From assembly GCA_016717595.1 (NCBI GenBank), contig JADKFE010000033.1, positions 40,860 through 104,859 on the forward strand: DNA of 64,000 nucleotides, written 5' to 3'. The position numbers were made by a program, and so were the translations under genes. The notes beneath the pieces were generated by a model. It saw only the letters and a program-made list of their open reading frames with translations, did not search any database and was not told the origin of the DNA. This document shows, one piece after another, positions 1-10,861 of this stretch; position 1 is the first letter of the stretch, and every line of letters begins with the position of its first letter. This stretch comes from Deltaproteobacteria bacterium (lineage in GTDB: Bacteria > Myxococcota_A > UBA796 > CAJQPC01).

Positions 1-2202
<2,202 letters not shown>

Positions 2203-2232
2203 GGTCCATACGACGGACCCGGAGGCCATGCC

Positions 2233-3201
2233 ATGAGCGGCGCGGCGCGAGCGCAGGCGGACATCGCGGAGCTGATCTGGGGCAAGGTCATCCTCGTCAC
2301 CGGCAAAGGTGGCGTCGGGAAGACGTCCGTCGCCGCGTCCTTGGGTCGGCTGGCCGCGGCCCAGGGCCGGAAGACCTTGGTGCTTGAGCTCGACGCCCAG
2401 AACCCCTCGCTCAACGCCGTGTTCGCGGCGAAGGCGCGGTACGAGCCCGTCGAGGTCCAGCCCAACCTGTTCATCGCCAACCTCGACTGGCTCAACGCCC
2501 TCAAAGAGTGGGTGGAGCGGGTGATCCCCGCCAAACGGATCGTCGAGCGCATCTTAGAGAACCACATCGTCCAGCTCTTTCTGGACGCCACCCCGGGCAA
2601 CCGGGAGGTGGTCACGCTCTCGAAGCTGGTGTGGCTCTCCGGCGAGTTTGACCTCGTCGTCGTGGACCTGCCCGCCTCGGGCCACGCCACGGCGATGCTG
2701 CGCACCCCGCAAGAGGTGATGAACCTGTTCACCGCCGGGCCCCTGCACCAGCGCGGCTTAGAGGCCCAGGCGCTCCTGGAGTCGCCGACCACCCATCTTG
2801 TGCTCGTGGCGCTGCCTGAAGAGATGGTCGTCAACGAGACGCTCGAGACCTACAACAAGGTCCGGGCTGAAGTCCCCAAGCTCAAGATCAGCCTGCTCGT
2901 GCTGAACCGGGCGGCGCGGCCGAGCCTCTCGGATGACGAGCGCGCGCTGTTGGAGCGCCTGAGCGCGGCGTACCCCAGCGGCGCTGAAGGGGAGCTGCTC
3001 CTCGCCGGGCGCTGGGAGGCCACGCTGGAGGCCGGCACGGCGAGCGCGCTTGAGCGTCTCGGCCAAGAGGCGCCCCTGCTCCCGCTCATCGACGTGCCCC
3101 GATTGGCCCCCGACGGCGGCCCCGAGCGCCTCGTGCGAAACCTCGCCGCGGCCTTGGCCCGGTCCTCGTCCCGGGCCTTGCACCCCGGAGGTGGCCGGTG
3201 A
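2233..3201 (+). CDS. ArsA/GET3-like ATPase, first of a coupled pair
   Basis: Single-domain P-loop ATPase of the ArsA/GET3 (SIMIBI) class, 322 residues. The N-terminal GKGGVGKTS is a deviant Walker A with the signature Lys, VVVDLPASGHA is switch-II-like, and the C-terminal part is helical. The ATG at 2233 has GGAGG at 2221-2225; an ATG at 2228 is out of frame. It starts 30 bases after gyrB, and its stop overlaps the start of the next ArsA-like gene by four bases, so the two are probably made in equal amounts. Family members move arsenite or target tail-anchored proteins. No arsR or arsB is visible, so an arsenic role is not supported here. The substrate is unknown. Confidence 0.85.
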   Translation: MSGAARAQADIAELIWGKVILVTGKGGVGKTSVAASLGRLAAAQGRKTLVLELDAQNPSLNAVFAAKARYEPVEVQPNLFIANLDWLNALKEWVERVIPAKRIVERILENHIVQLFLDATPGNREVVTLSKLVWLSGEFDLVVVDLPASGHATAMLRTPQEVMNLFTAGPLHQRGLEAQALLESPTTHLVLVALPEEMVVNETLETYNKVRAEVPKLKISLLVLNRAARPSLSDDERALLERLSAAYPSGAEGELLLAGRWEATLEAGTASALERLGQEAPLLPLIDVPRLAPDGGPERLVRNLAAALARSSSRALHPGGGR

Positions 3202-4331
3202 TTCAGCCCCGTGAGGTGCTCACCCGGCGTAAGCTTGTGGTGTGTGTGGGCTCGGGCGGCGTCGGCAAGACGACGACGGCGGCGACGATGGGCCTGTGGG
3301 CCGCGCGCCAAGGCCGAAAAGTGCTGGTGATGACGATTGACCCCGCCCGGCGCCTGGCCAACTCTCTGGGCCTCAAAGAGTTCGGCAACACCGAGACGCA
3401 GATCGTCGTGCCCGATCTCCCCCAAGGTGGCCAGCTCTGGGCGATGATGCTCGACACCCAGACGACGTTCGACGAGCTCATCCAGCGCATGGCGCCGGAC
3501 AAACGCACGGCCGACCGCATCCTCACCAACCGCATCTACCGCACCATGTCCGACACCTTCGCCGGCAGCCAGGAGTACATGGCCGCGGAGAAGCTCTACG
3601 ACGTGATGACGTCGGGGCGCTACGACCTCGTCGTGCTCGACACGCCGCCGGTCAAGAACGCGCTCGACTTCTTTGAGGCCCCCGGCCGCCTCTCGCGCTT
3701 CTTCGATCGCCGCGTGATCAAGTGGTTCCTCCAGCCGTATGAAGAGAAGCGCAGCTTCAACCCCCTGGCCGCGGGCACCAGCGCCGTGGTGTTTAAGCTG
3801 TTGAGCTTCATCTTCGGCAAAGAGTTCTTGGGCGACATCTCCGAGTTTTTGGTGCTGTTTAAGGACATGTACGACGGCTTCCGGGAGCGCCACGAGGAGG
3901 TGCTGCGCATCTTCCGCTCCCCGGACACCTCCTTCGTCACCATCGCCGCGCCCACGGAGCCCTCGATGGAGGTCGCCGGGTTCTTCGCTGAAGAGCTGCG
4001 CAGGCGGGGTTACCCCCGGGCGGGGATGATCGTGAACCAGGTCCACCTCTGCGCTGAAGAGCCGCTGGAGCCCGAGATCCTGCTCGGCCAGGCCGCGCGC
4101 ACGACAGGGGCCGATCTTCACGAGCGCACCGCGGCGAGCCTCGTCGCCCGTTTGGGCGCGGCGCATGGGCGTCTGCGGCAGCTCGCGCACTCCGAGCGTG
4201 TCCTGATTCAAGCGCTTCACAAGATCAACCCGGCGGGGGCCTTCTTTGTCGAGTTACCCTGGCTGGAGCAACAGGTCTACGACCTGGGCGCGCTCCGCGT
4301 CGTGGCTGACAGCCTCTTCGCGGACGCCTAA
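3198..4331 (+). CDS. ArsA/GET3-like ATPase, second of a coupled pair
   Basis: 377-residue ArsA/GET3-type ATPase. It starts with GTG at 3198 inside a GTGA overlap with the upstream ATPase, which indicates translational coupling. The P-loop reads GSGGVGKTTTAATMG: the position of the signature Lys of the deviant Walker A (first K of KGGVGKT) is Ser here, whereas the upstream partner keeps it. VVLDTPPVKNALDFFEAP is the switch region and FVTIAAPTEPS the following conserved strand. Classical ArsA has two such domains in one chain. Two coupled single-domain genes could form a heterodimer with one normal and one altered site (inference). Substrate unknown. Confidence 0.85.
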   Translation: MIQPREVLTRRKLVVCVGSGGVGKTTTAATMGLWAARQGRKVLVMTIDPARRLANSLGLKEFGNTETQIVVPDLPQGGQLWAMMLDTQTTFDELIQRMAPDKRTADRILTNRIYRTMSDTFAGSQEYMAAEKLYDVMTSGRYDLVVLDTPPVKNALDFFEAPGRLSRFFDRRVIKWFLQPYEEKRSFNPLAAGTSAVVFKLLSFIFGKEFLGDISEFLVLFKDMYDGFRERHEEVLRIFRSPDTSFVTIAAPTEPSMEVAGFFAEELRRRGYPRAGMIVNQVHLCAEEPLEPEILLGQAARTTGADLHERTAASLVARLGAAHGRLRQLAHSERVLIQALHKINPAGAFFVELPWLEQQVYDLGALRVVADSLFADA

Positions 4332-4367
4332 CCCAGGGAGCACACCTTGAATCCGAAGGAGGGCAGC

Positions 4368-4946
4368 TTGTCTCGAGCCCTGATGGTCATCGTCCTCTGG
4401 TCACTTTGCGCCGACGCGAACGCCGGTCGCCCGCCGCTCTCCCCACAGATCCAGGCCCACGGCGGGATCTCGGGGGTGAAGGGCCCGGGCAACCTCGGCG
4501 TGAGCGCCGGGGTGGAGTCCCGGATGACCCGCTACGTCAACGTCGATATCGGCGGGTTCTACACCTTCAACGCCAACCCCGACCTGTTCATCGACGGCGG
4601 CGACCCGGCGAGCCACTTTCGCCTGCGCCACGGCGCGTATGTCGCCCCGGGCCTCCGTCTGCCCCACCGCCAGCCCGCGAACGCCACCTGGGATGTCACC
4701 GCCCGGGTAGGCCCCGGCGTCGTGTGGGCGGCGGACCTCTCCCCCGATCACGTGAGCTTAGAGGGCCACCTGGAGCTCGACGCCGCGCTGATGGGCGCCT
4801 TAGAGGGCCAGCTCCTCTACAAAGACCAGATCGGCCTGCGGGCCTCGGCCCGCGCCTGGTTCTTTGTGCCGTTCTACATCGACACCCTCACCGACGTGCC
4901 CGTGCTCACCCCCCAGGTGACGACGGAGCTGGTCTGGAAGTTCTGA
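4368..4946 (+). CDS. Small outer-membrane beta-barrel-like protein
   Basis: Predicted exported protein of about 192 residues. The start chosen is TTG at 4368 because AGGAGGG lies just upstream (4357-4363) and it gives a clean signal peptide (LSRALMVIVLWSLCADANA). A TTG at 4347 would add seven polar residues. The mature part has alternating hydrophobic/polar strands and ends in Phe (VWKF), the usual C-terminal signal of outer-membrane barrels. It lies 15-36 bases after the ATPase pair and 12 before the XRE gene, so it could share their transcript. No family was recognised; barrel topology is inferred from pattern only. Confidence 0.6.
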   Translation: MSRALMVIVLWSLCADANAGRPPLSPQIQAHGGISGVKGPGNLGVSAGVESRMTRYVNVDIGGFYTFNANPDLFIDGGDPASHFRLRHGAYVAPGLRLPHRQPANATWDVTARVGPGVVWAADLSPDHVSLEGHLELDAALMGALEGQLLYKDQIGLRASARAWFFVPFYIDTLTDVPVLTPQVTTELVWKF

Positions 4947-4958
4947 GGAGCCCCCAAC

Positions 4959-5303
4959 ATGACGGCTTTTGAAGGTGTGCCCGCCATCCACCGGCTCTTC
5001 GGGATCCGCCTGATCGGCCTACGTCACGCCGCCGGTCTCAGCCAGGCCGCCCTCGCCGCCAAGGCGGGCCTAGACCCCGACGACCTCGCCCGCTTAGAGG
5101 CCGGGGTGGGCGAGCCGACCATCGAGACCGTCGCCGTGCTCGCCGAGGCCCTGAACGTGCGCCCGGTCGAGCTCGTCCGCGATGACGAGGACCCGGCGCA
5201 GATCCTCGGTGACCTGCTCAAGCGGGTGAGCCCCGAGCAGCGCAAAGAGATGATCGCCGCCATCGAGGCGGCGCTCGGCGCCCGGGGCAAAGGCAAAAAC
5301 TAG
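4959..5303 (+). CDS. XRE-family HTH transcriptional regulator
   Basis: 114-residue protein with one Cro/C1-type helix-turn-helix in the first 65 residues (LRHAAGLSQAALAAKAGLD, then LARLEAGVGEPTIETVAVLA), the classic XRE spacing. The C-terminal 45 residues are charged and helical with a basic end (GARGKGKN). A GAGGAG ribosome site precedes the ATG. It lies 12 bases after the barrel gene and about 50 before the phospholipase-D-like lipoprotein. There is no ligand domain or prophage context, so it may be a local regulator; the target is unknown. Confidence 0.8.
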   Translation: MTAFEGVPAIHRLFGIRLIGLRHAAGLSQAALAAKAGLDPDDLARLEAGVGEPTIETVAVLAEALNVRPVELVRDDEDPAQILGDLLKRVSPEQRKEMIAAIEAALGARGKGKN

Positions 5304-5352
5304 GCGCCTACCCGGCTCCTGGCCGCCGCCGCAAGGGATAAGCTCCCGACCT

Positions 5353-6888
5353 ATGCACTCCCTCCGCGCGCTGCTCCTGCTCCTGCCGCTCCTCACCAAC
5401 CTCAGCGCCTGCGCGCCGAGGGCGCCCAGCTCCATCACAGAGGCCGCGCCTCCGGTCATCGAGGACTGCGCGTTGTGGGACAACCCGCGGCTCACCCGGC
5501 GGCTTGACCTGCTCACCTCCTCTGTGGAGCGAGAGGGCAACCGGGCGGAGCTGCTCATCGACGGGGTGAGCGCCTTCCCGCGCCGTTATGAGAACAGCGC
5601 CGACGCTGAGCTCATCTTGGTGAAGACCTTTATCTTCTACGAGGATGAGGCCGGGCACGCCATCGCCAAGCTGCTCTCGGAGCGGGCCCAGGCCGGGGCC
5701 GAGGTCTGGTTTCAATACGATCAAAAAGGCAGCATCCGCGGGCCTGAAGACGTGCAGAACATGCTCACCTTGGCCGATGACGAGCGGCTCCTCGGCGAGC
5801 TGCCGCTGGTGCGAAAGATGCGTAAGGCGGGGGTCCACATCATCGCGTCGAACCCCGTGCGCCGCGCCAAAGGCATCGCGAGGTGGGGTGAGTTTGTAGA
5901 CTCCTGGAGCGAGGCCCGGGGCGGCGACCCCAAGGTGCGTATCCTCCCCCGTTTTGACCACGAGAAGTACTGGATCACCCTGAACCCCCTGCCCGACGGG
6001 GATCGTGAGCTGCGGGTGATCCTCGGCGGGCTGAACATCGCCAGCGAGTACGCCTATGGCGGCACCCCCCAGAGAGACGCCGGGACCGGGCGCCGCGGCT
6101 GGCGCGACACCGACATCGAGCTTCGTGGCCCCGTCACAAACGACGTGGTGTCCCGTTACCTCGACCTGATCGAGATTCACACGAGCGAGCGGCTCGCGCC
6201 GGGTGAGCGGGGTCGGCTCAACCCCACCCAAGGCGTGAAGGGGGACGCCAAGGCGCGGTTTGTGTGGAATCACCCCATCTTGGGCAACAAACGACGCATT
6301 GAGCGTCTGTACAACGAGCTCATCGACGCCACCCCGGACGGCGCGCCGATCAAGATCGGCACGGCGTACTTCGCCCCCGGTCGCCGCATCACCCGGCCCC
6401 TCTACCGCGCGGCGCGTGACGGCGGCGCCCTCACCGTCATCACAAACTCGACAGAGAGCGTCGATATGTGGTTCGTCACCTCGGCGAGCCGCCACGAGTT
6501 CCGGCGACTGAGCCGAATCAACCCCGATCTGGGCCTGTATGAGTGGCTGCCCCAGCCGGAGCAGGGCTGGTTCACCTATCACTCCAAGCAGGCCGCGTTC
6601 GGGAGCTGCGGGCCGGTGATCGTCGGCTCGGCGAACCTCGACGCCCAGTCGAGCGAGCACAACTCCGAGTCGGTCGTCGCCGTGCGAGACGCCCAGCTCC
6701 GCGCGGACTTTGATCAGATGTTCGCCGCGGACCTCCGCGACGGCCGCGTCGCCCGGGTCGATCCCGCCGAGCTTGGCCACGTCGGCCCCATCGAGCGGAT
6801 CAAGGAGCTGACGATCTACACCTTGATGTGGTATTGGCTCGACGGCGGCGCGAGAGGCGCCGGATTTGGAGGCGGAGGGAGACTCTAG
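5353..6888 (+). CDS. Phospholipase D / cardiolipin-synthase-like lipoprotein
   Basis: 511-residue protein of the PLD superfamily, which hydrolyses or transfers phosphodiesters through a phospho-His intermediate. The N-terminal hydrophobic segment ends in LSAC, a lipobox, so it is likely anchored in the envelope. Two HKD half-sites are visible: HEK at about residues 203-205 followed by LGGLNIASEY, and HSK at about 410-412 followed by VGSANLDAQSSEHNSE. In both, the Asp lies further away than in strict HxKxxxxD. Intact length fits the two-domain family. No Shine-Dalgarno is visible; TAAGCT at 5339-5344 sits only 8 bases before the ATG, so the mRNA may be leaderless. Cardiolipin synthase or a secreted phosphodiesterase are both possible. 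Confidence 0.8.
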   Translation: MHSLRALLLLLPLLTNLSACAPRAPSSITEAAPPVIEDCALWDNPRLTRRLDLLTSSVEREGNRAELLIDGVSAFPRRYENSADAELILVKTFIFYEDEAGHAIAKLLSERAQAGAEVWFQYDQKGSIRGPEDVQNMLTLADDERLLGELPLVRKMRKAGVHIIASNPVRRAKGIARWGEFVDSWSEARGGDPKVRILPRFDHEKYWITLNPLPDGDRELRVILGGLNIASEYAYGGTPQRDAGTGRRGWRDTDIELRGPVTNDVVSRYLDLIEIHTSERLAPGERGRLNPTQGVKGDAKARFVWNHPILGNKRRIERLYNELIDATPDGAPIKIGTAYFAPGRRITRPLYRAARDGGALTVITNSTESVDMWFVTSASRHEFRRLSRINPDLGLYEWLPQPEQGWFTYHSKQAAFGSCGPVIVGSANLDAQSSEHNSESVVAVRDAQLRADFDQMFAADLRDGRVARVDPAELGHVGPIERIKELTIYTLMWYWLDGGARGAGFGGGGRL

Positions 6889-6957
6889 GCGTCCTTGTCG
6901 CGCGGATGTCCCGTGGGTGGTCTATACTCGCGTGGCCTCCAAGACGGAACCGCCCCA

Positions 6958-8943
6958 ATGCGCCGCTCGATCCTCCTCTGCTGCTCCCTGCTCATCGCCT
7001 GTAATCCCGACCCTGACGACAAGCTCAACGACTCCATCGACACCCAGCCCGTCGAGGTGAACCAGGACGAGGACGGCGACGGCGTCGAGTTTGAGGAGGA
7101 CTGCGACGACCTGAACGCCGAGGTCTTCCCCGGCGCGCCAGAGCTGTGTGACGGCCTCGACAACGACTGCGACGGCAGCGTAGACGACGAGCCCAGCGAC
7201 GCGCCCGCTTGGCACGCCGACGCCGATGGCGACGGCTACGGCGACCCAAACTCCGCGGTTGTGGCCTGCGAGGCCCCCGCCGGGCTCATCGCCGACAACA
7301 GCGACTGTGACGACGCCACGACCACGGTGAACCCCGCCGCCGCCGAGGTCTGTGACGGCTTGGACAACAACTGCGACGGCCTCGCGGATGGTGAAGACGC
7401 CGCCGACGCCGCCACCTGGCACAACGACGACGACGGCGACGGCTACGGCGACCTGGCCACGGCCCAGCGCGCCTGCGAGGCCCCGGAGGGCACGATCGCC
7501 GACGCCACGGACTGCGACGATGACGACGACGACGTGAACCCCGGCGCCACGGAGCGCTGCGCTACCGCCGAGGACGACGACTGCGACGGGCAGGTCAACG
7601 AGGACGACGCCCCTGACGCGACGGTTTGGTACGGCGACGCCGACCTCGACGGCTTCGGCGACGCGGCGGTGACCACCCTCGCCTGCGCCCAGCCCAGCGG
7701 CGCGGTCTCCGACGCCACGGACTGCGACGACCGTGACTTCGGCGTGAACCCCGACGCTGAAGAGGTCTGTGATGGCCTCGACAACAACTGTGATGGATCC
7801 ACCGACGGTGCGGACGCCTCGGACATCAAGATCTGGTACACTGACGCCGACACAGACGGTTTTGGTGACCCCGCGTCGATCCAGCGCGCCTGCGACGCCC
7901 CCAAAGGCGCGGTCGCCGACAACACGGACTGCGACGACGGTGACGATGACGTCAACCCCGACGCCGCCGAGCTCTGCGACGGACTCGACAACAACTGTGA
8001 CGGATCTACCGACGGCGCGGACGCCACAGACACCGAGATCTGGTACACCGACGCCGACAAGGACGGCTTCGGCGACGCCACGTCGATCCAGCGCGCCTGC
8101 GACGCCCCCACGGGCACCGTCGCCGATGACGACGACTGTGACGACGGCGACGATGAGATCAACCCCGACGCGGACGAGCTCTGCGACGGCCAAGACAACG
8201 ACTGCGACGGCAGCGTCGATGATGGCGCCAGCGGCTTGGGCTCGGCCTGCGCGGCGCTCTCTTGCCTCGACGTGTTGGCCAGCGGCGAGACGGCGAGCGG
8301 CATCTACACCCTCGATCCCGACGACGACGGCGACACCTCCAACGCCGTGGAGGCCTACTGCGACCTCACGAGCGACGGCGGCGGCTGGACGCTCGTGAGC
8401 TGGACAGGCGACAGCACAAAGACGCCGCTCGGCACACCCTACCCCGGACTCGCGGTGTGCAGCACCTTGGACTGCCAACGTGGCTCAGCGGCCAGTGAGA
8501 GCGTGCTGGAGGCGCTTATCCAGGTCTCGACGTCGATCGGCGTCGGCCACAGCCTCGCCGCGATGGCGAGCTATGATCTGCTCGGCGACTACGACTACGC
8601 CGTCTCCTACGATTACCTGAGCCTCGCGGGCTTCACCCTGAGCGCGGGCGACACGCTCACCACCTGCACACCCTTCGCCACAGGCAGCGCGGATGTGCTC
8701 GCCGGGCCCACGGACGCGGATGGCGCCACGGTGTACCTCGCCCAGGGCTTCTTTTACGCCTCCGGTCACGGCAGCTACTCCGAGTCCAGCAGCTACATCT
8801 GGCTCGTGAGCGCGCCGTCGTCGTACTGCAACGGCAGCGGCTCCGCGCCGGGCTCATGGCTCGGCAACTGGAGCGCCAGCGAGCATGAGTACGGCCCCTA
8901 CGAGCGCTCGACCACCGGAGCCCGCTCGGTCTGGGTGCGTTGA
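6958..8943 (+). CDS. MopE-repeat, fibrinogen-like lipoprotein (copy 1)
   Basis: 661-residue lipoprotein (start ATG 6958; lipobox LLIAC). The middle consists of six units of about 60 residues, each with DCDDxxxxVNPxAxExCDG, then DNDCDGxxDD and WYxDxDxDGFGD. This is the 'putative metal-binding motif' (MopE-type) repeat, rich in Asp and paired Cys. The last 230 residues begin SCLDVLASGETASGIY and contain YCDLTSDGGGWTLVSW, the start of a fibrinogen-C-like domain. A surface adhesin or Ca/Cu-binding role is an inference from the family. A TATACT hexamer lies at 6923-6928. It is followed 24 bases later by a second protein of the same architecture; a third lies at 46293-48217. Confidence 0.85.
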   Translation: MRRSILLCCSLLIACNPDPDDKLNDSIDTQPVEVNQDEDGDGVEFEEDCDDLNAEVFPGAPELCDGLDNDCDGSVDDEPSDAPAWHADADGDGYGDPNSAVVACEAPAGLIADNSDCDDATTTVNPAAAEVCDGLDNNCDGLADGEDAADAATWHNDDDGDGYGDLATAQRACEAPEGTIADATDCDDDDDDVNPGATERCATAEDDDCDGQVNEDDAPDATVWYGDADLDGFGDAAVTTLACAQPSGAVSDATDCDDRDFGVNPDAEEVCDGLDNNCDGSTDGADASDIKIWYTDADTDGFGDPASIQRACDAPKGAVADNTDCDDGDDDVNPDAAELCDGLDNNCDGSTDGADATDTEIWYTDADKDGFGDATSIQRACDAPTGTVADDDDCDDGDDEINPDADELCDGQDNDCDGSVDDGASGLGSACAALSCLDVLASGETASGIYTLDPDDDGDTSNAVEAYCDLTSDGGGWTLVSWTGDSTKTPLGTPYPGLAVCSTLDCQRGSAASESVLEALIQVSTSIGVGHSLAAMASYDLLGDYDYAVSYDYLSLAGFTLSAGDTLTTCTPFATGSADVLAGPTDADGATVYLAQGFFYASGHGSYSESSSYIWLVSAPSSYCNGSGSAPGSWLGNWSASEHEYGPYERSTTGARSVWVR

Positions 8944-8967
8944 TCCACTCGTTTTTCAGGAGCCCCC

Positions 8968-10851
8968 ATGCGCACCCTCTCGCTGCTCGCCCTCGTCTCG
9001 TTCACCGTCGCCTGTGGCGGAGACGACAAGACCACGCCCGTTGAAGAGACCGCCGCGCCCGTCGGCCCCACAGACAACGACGGCGACGGCGTGCCCGAGG
9101 AGGAGGACTGCGACGACGAAGACCCCGCGGTGAGCCCCGAGGCCGAGGAGTCCCCCTACAACGGCCTCGACGACGACTGCGACCCCAGCACCGCCGATGA
9201 TGACCTCGACGGCGACGGCTTCCTCAACGCTGATGACTGCGACGACACCAACGCCGAGCTCAACCCCGACGCCAACGAGCGCTGCGACGGCGTCGATGAC
9301 GACTGTGACGGCGAGATCGACGAGGCGGTGGGCGACGTCTGGTACACGGATGGCGACGGCGACGGCTTCGGCGACCCCAGCACGGCGAGCCAAGGCTGTG
9401 AGCCCGGCGGCGACCAGGTCGCCGACAACACCGACTGCGACGACGCTGACGCCGACACCCACCCCGAGGCGCTTGAGACCTGCGACGGCGAAGACGACGA
9501 CTGCGACGGTGAGGCCGATGAGGGCGTGACCTCGACGTTTTATCAAGACACAGACGGCGACGGCTTCGGAGACCTGGACTTCCCCGTCGTCGCCTGTGAG
9601 GCCCCGGTGGGCTACGCCGCGAGCGCTGAAGACTGTGATGACGGCGACGGCACGATCCACCCCGACGCCGCCGAGGTCTGTGACCTTCAAGACAACGACT
9701 GCGACGCCCTCATCGACGACGCCGATGACGACGTGAACCTCAGCACCGGCACGGTGTTCTACGCCGACGCCGACACCGACGGCTACGGAGATCCCGAGGC
9801 CCCCACCTTCGCCTGCGCCCTGCCCGAGGGCTACGCCGCGGATGATCTGGACTGTGACGACGCTGACGCGGCGATCTCCCCCAGCGCGTCGGAGGTCTGT
9901 GACCTTCAAGACAACGACTGTGACACGCTCATCGACGACGCCGACCCCGACGTAGACCCCTCAACCGGCGCCGTCTTTTATGCCGACGACGACGGAGACA
10001 GCTTTGGTGACCCCGGCGTGCCGGTGCTCTCCTGTGCGCTGCCCGCGGGGGCCAGCGAGGACGACAGCGACTGCGACGACGCCGACGGCGCGAGCTACCC
10101 CGGCGCCGCCGAGCTCTGTGACAGCGAAGACAACGACTGCGACGGCGTGTTGAACAACGGCGTGCTCGGCAGCGGCCTCGCCTGCCCCGGGGAGTCGTGT
10201 CTGGAGATCCTCAACGACGGCTCGTCTGTTGGGGATGGTGACTACGCCCTCGACCCCGACGGGTCGGGCGCGGCGCTGTACACCTGTGACATGACCACAG
10301 ACGGCGGCGGCTTCACCCTCGTGTTTGACTGGGATCGCCGCAACGACGGCGACAGCCTCACCGACTTCGAGAGCCTGTTCACCGAGAACTTCAACAACAT
10401 GACGTCTTGGACGACGAGCTCAACCTATCTGGAGTGGGCGGACGGCAACGCCAAAGGCGACGTGATCGACTATCAGTACGCCGTCTCGGTGCCCAACGGC
10501 GGCGAGGCGCTGTTTGACTTGGACTTCTACGGCAGCAGCATGGAGCAGTCCGGGGTGTGGTTCTGGGCGACGGCCGGCGGCAACCCGACGGATCTCCAGT
10601 GCGCGATGCCCGACAAGTCAGCGTCCAACAACTGCTTCACCGGCGCCTACGCCGGGGCCTACACCACCGCGGAGCAGGCCTACATCCCCGGGTATACCTG
10701 CGCGACGACGGCCACCGGGAACCTGGACTGGGAGTCCGTCACCCAATACGACCTCGGCGCGGAGCTTGAGTCGTTCCACCTCACGTCGTTGATGTGTGAC
10801 ACCTACGGCGACGAGGCCCGACTGTACTCTGTGGCGCTCTGGGTGCGCTGA
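8968..10851 (+). CDS. MopE-repeat, fibrinogen-like lipoprotein (copy 2)
   Basis: 627-residue lipoprotein (lipobox FTVAC, then GGDDKTT), with a Shine-Dalgarno AGGAG a few bases before ATG 8968. It has six DCDD units, then SCLEILNDGSSVGDGDYALD and CDMTTDGGGFTLVFDW, a fibrinogen-like domain. The second unit starts with PYNGLDDDCDPSTADDDLDG, matched closely by the distant copy at 46293-48217 (PYNGLDDDCDPNTPDDDLDG), so copies 2 and 3 are closer to each other than either is to copy 1. Probably cotranscribed with copy 1 (24-base gap). Frame fully intact. The role, perhaps metal-stabilised surface adhesion, is inferred. Confidence 0.85.
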   Translation: MRTLSLLALVSFTVACGGDDKTTPVEETAAPVGPTDNDGDGVPEEEDCDDEDPAVSPEAEESPYNGLDDDCDPSTADDDLDGDGFLNADDCDDTNAELNPDANERCDGVDDDCDGEIDEAVGDVWYTDGDGDGFGDPSTASQGCEPGGDQVADNTDCDDADADTHPEALETCDGEDDDCDGEADEGVTSTFYQDTDGDGFGDLDFPVVACEAPVGYAASAEDCDDGDGTIHPDAAEVCDLQDNDCDALIDDADDDVNLSTGTVFYADADTDGYGDPEAPTFACALPEGYAADDLDCDDADAAISPSASEVCDLQDNDCDTLIDDADPDVDPSTGAVFYADDDGDSFGDPGVPVLSCALPAGASEDDSDCDDADGASYPGAAELCDSEDNDCDGVLNNGVLGSGLACPGESCLEILNDGSSVGDGDYALDPDGSGAALYTCDMTTDGGGFTLVFDWDRRNDGDSLTDFESLFTENFNNMTSWTTSSTYLEWADGNAKGDVIDYQYAVSVPNGGEALFDLDFYGSSMEQSGVWFWATAGGNPTDLQCAMPDKSASNNCFTGAYAGAYTTAEQAYIPGYTCATTATGNLDWESVTQYDLGAELESFHLTSLMCDTYGDEARLYSVALWVR

Positions 10852-10861
10852 GGCCGCGACG

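Noticed and set aside
2233..4331. Arsenic resistance operon
   Set aside because: ArsA-like ATPases alone are not enough; no arsR, arsB, arsC or acr3 nearby, and the second P-loop is altered.
7100..8240. Regular DNA repeats that might suggest a CRISPR array
   Set aside because: The unit is about 180 bases, in frame, and varies at third positions. It encodes the DCDD protein repeat; there are no short spacers or cas genes.
6922..8478. Long open frame on the minus strand antisense to the MopE lipoprotein (similar ones at 8956-9909 minus and 47210-48300 plus)
   Set aside because: The Asp codons GAC/GAT of the repeats read as GTC/ATC on the other strand and avoid stops. The result is a low-complexity Val-rich chain with no start context; the plus-strand lipoprotein is clearly real.
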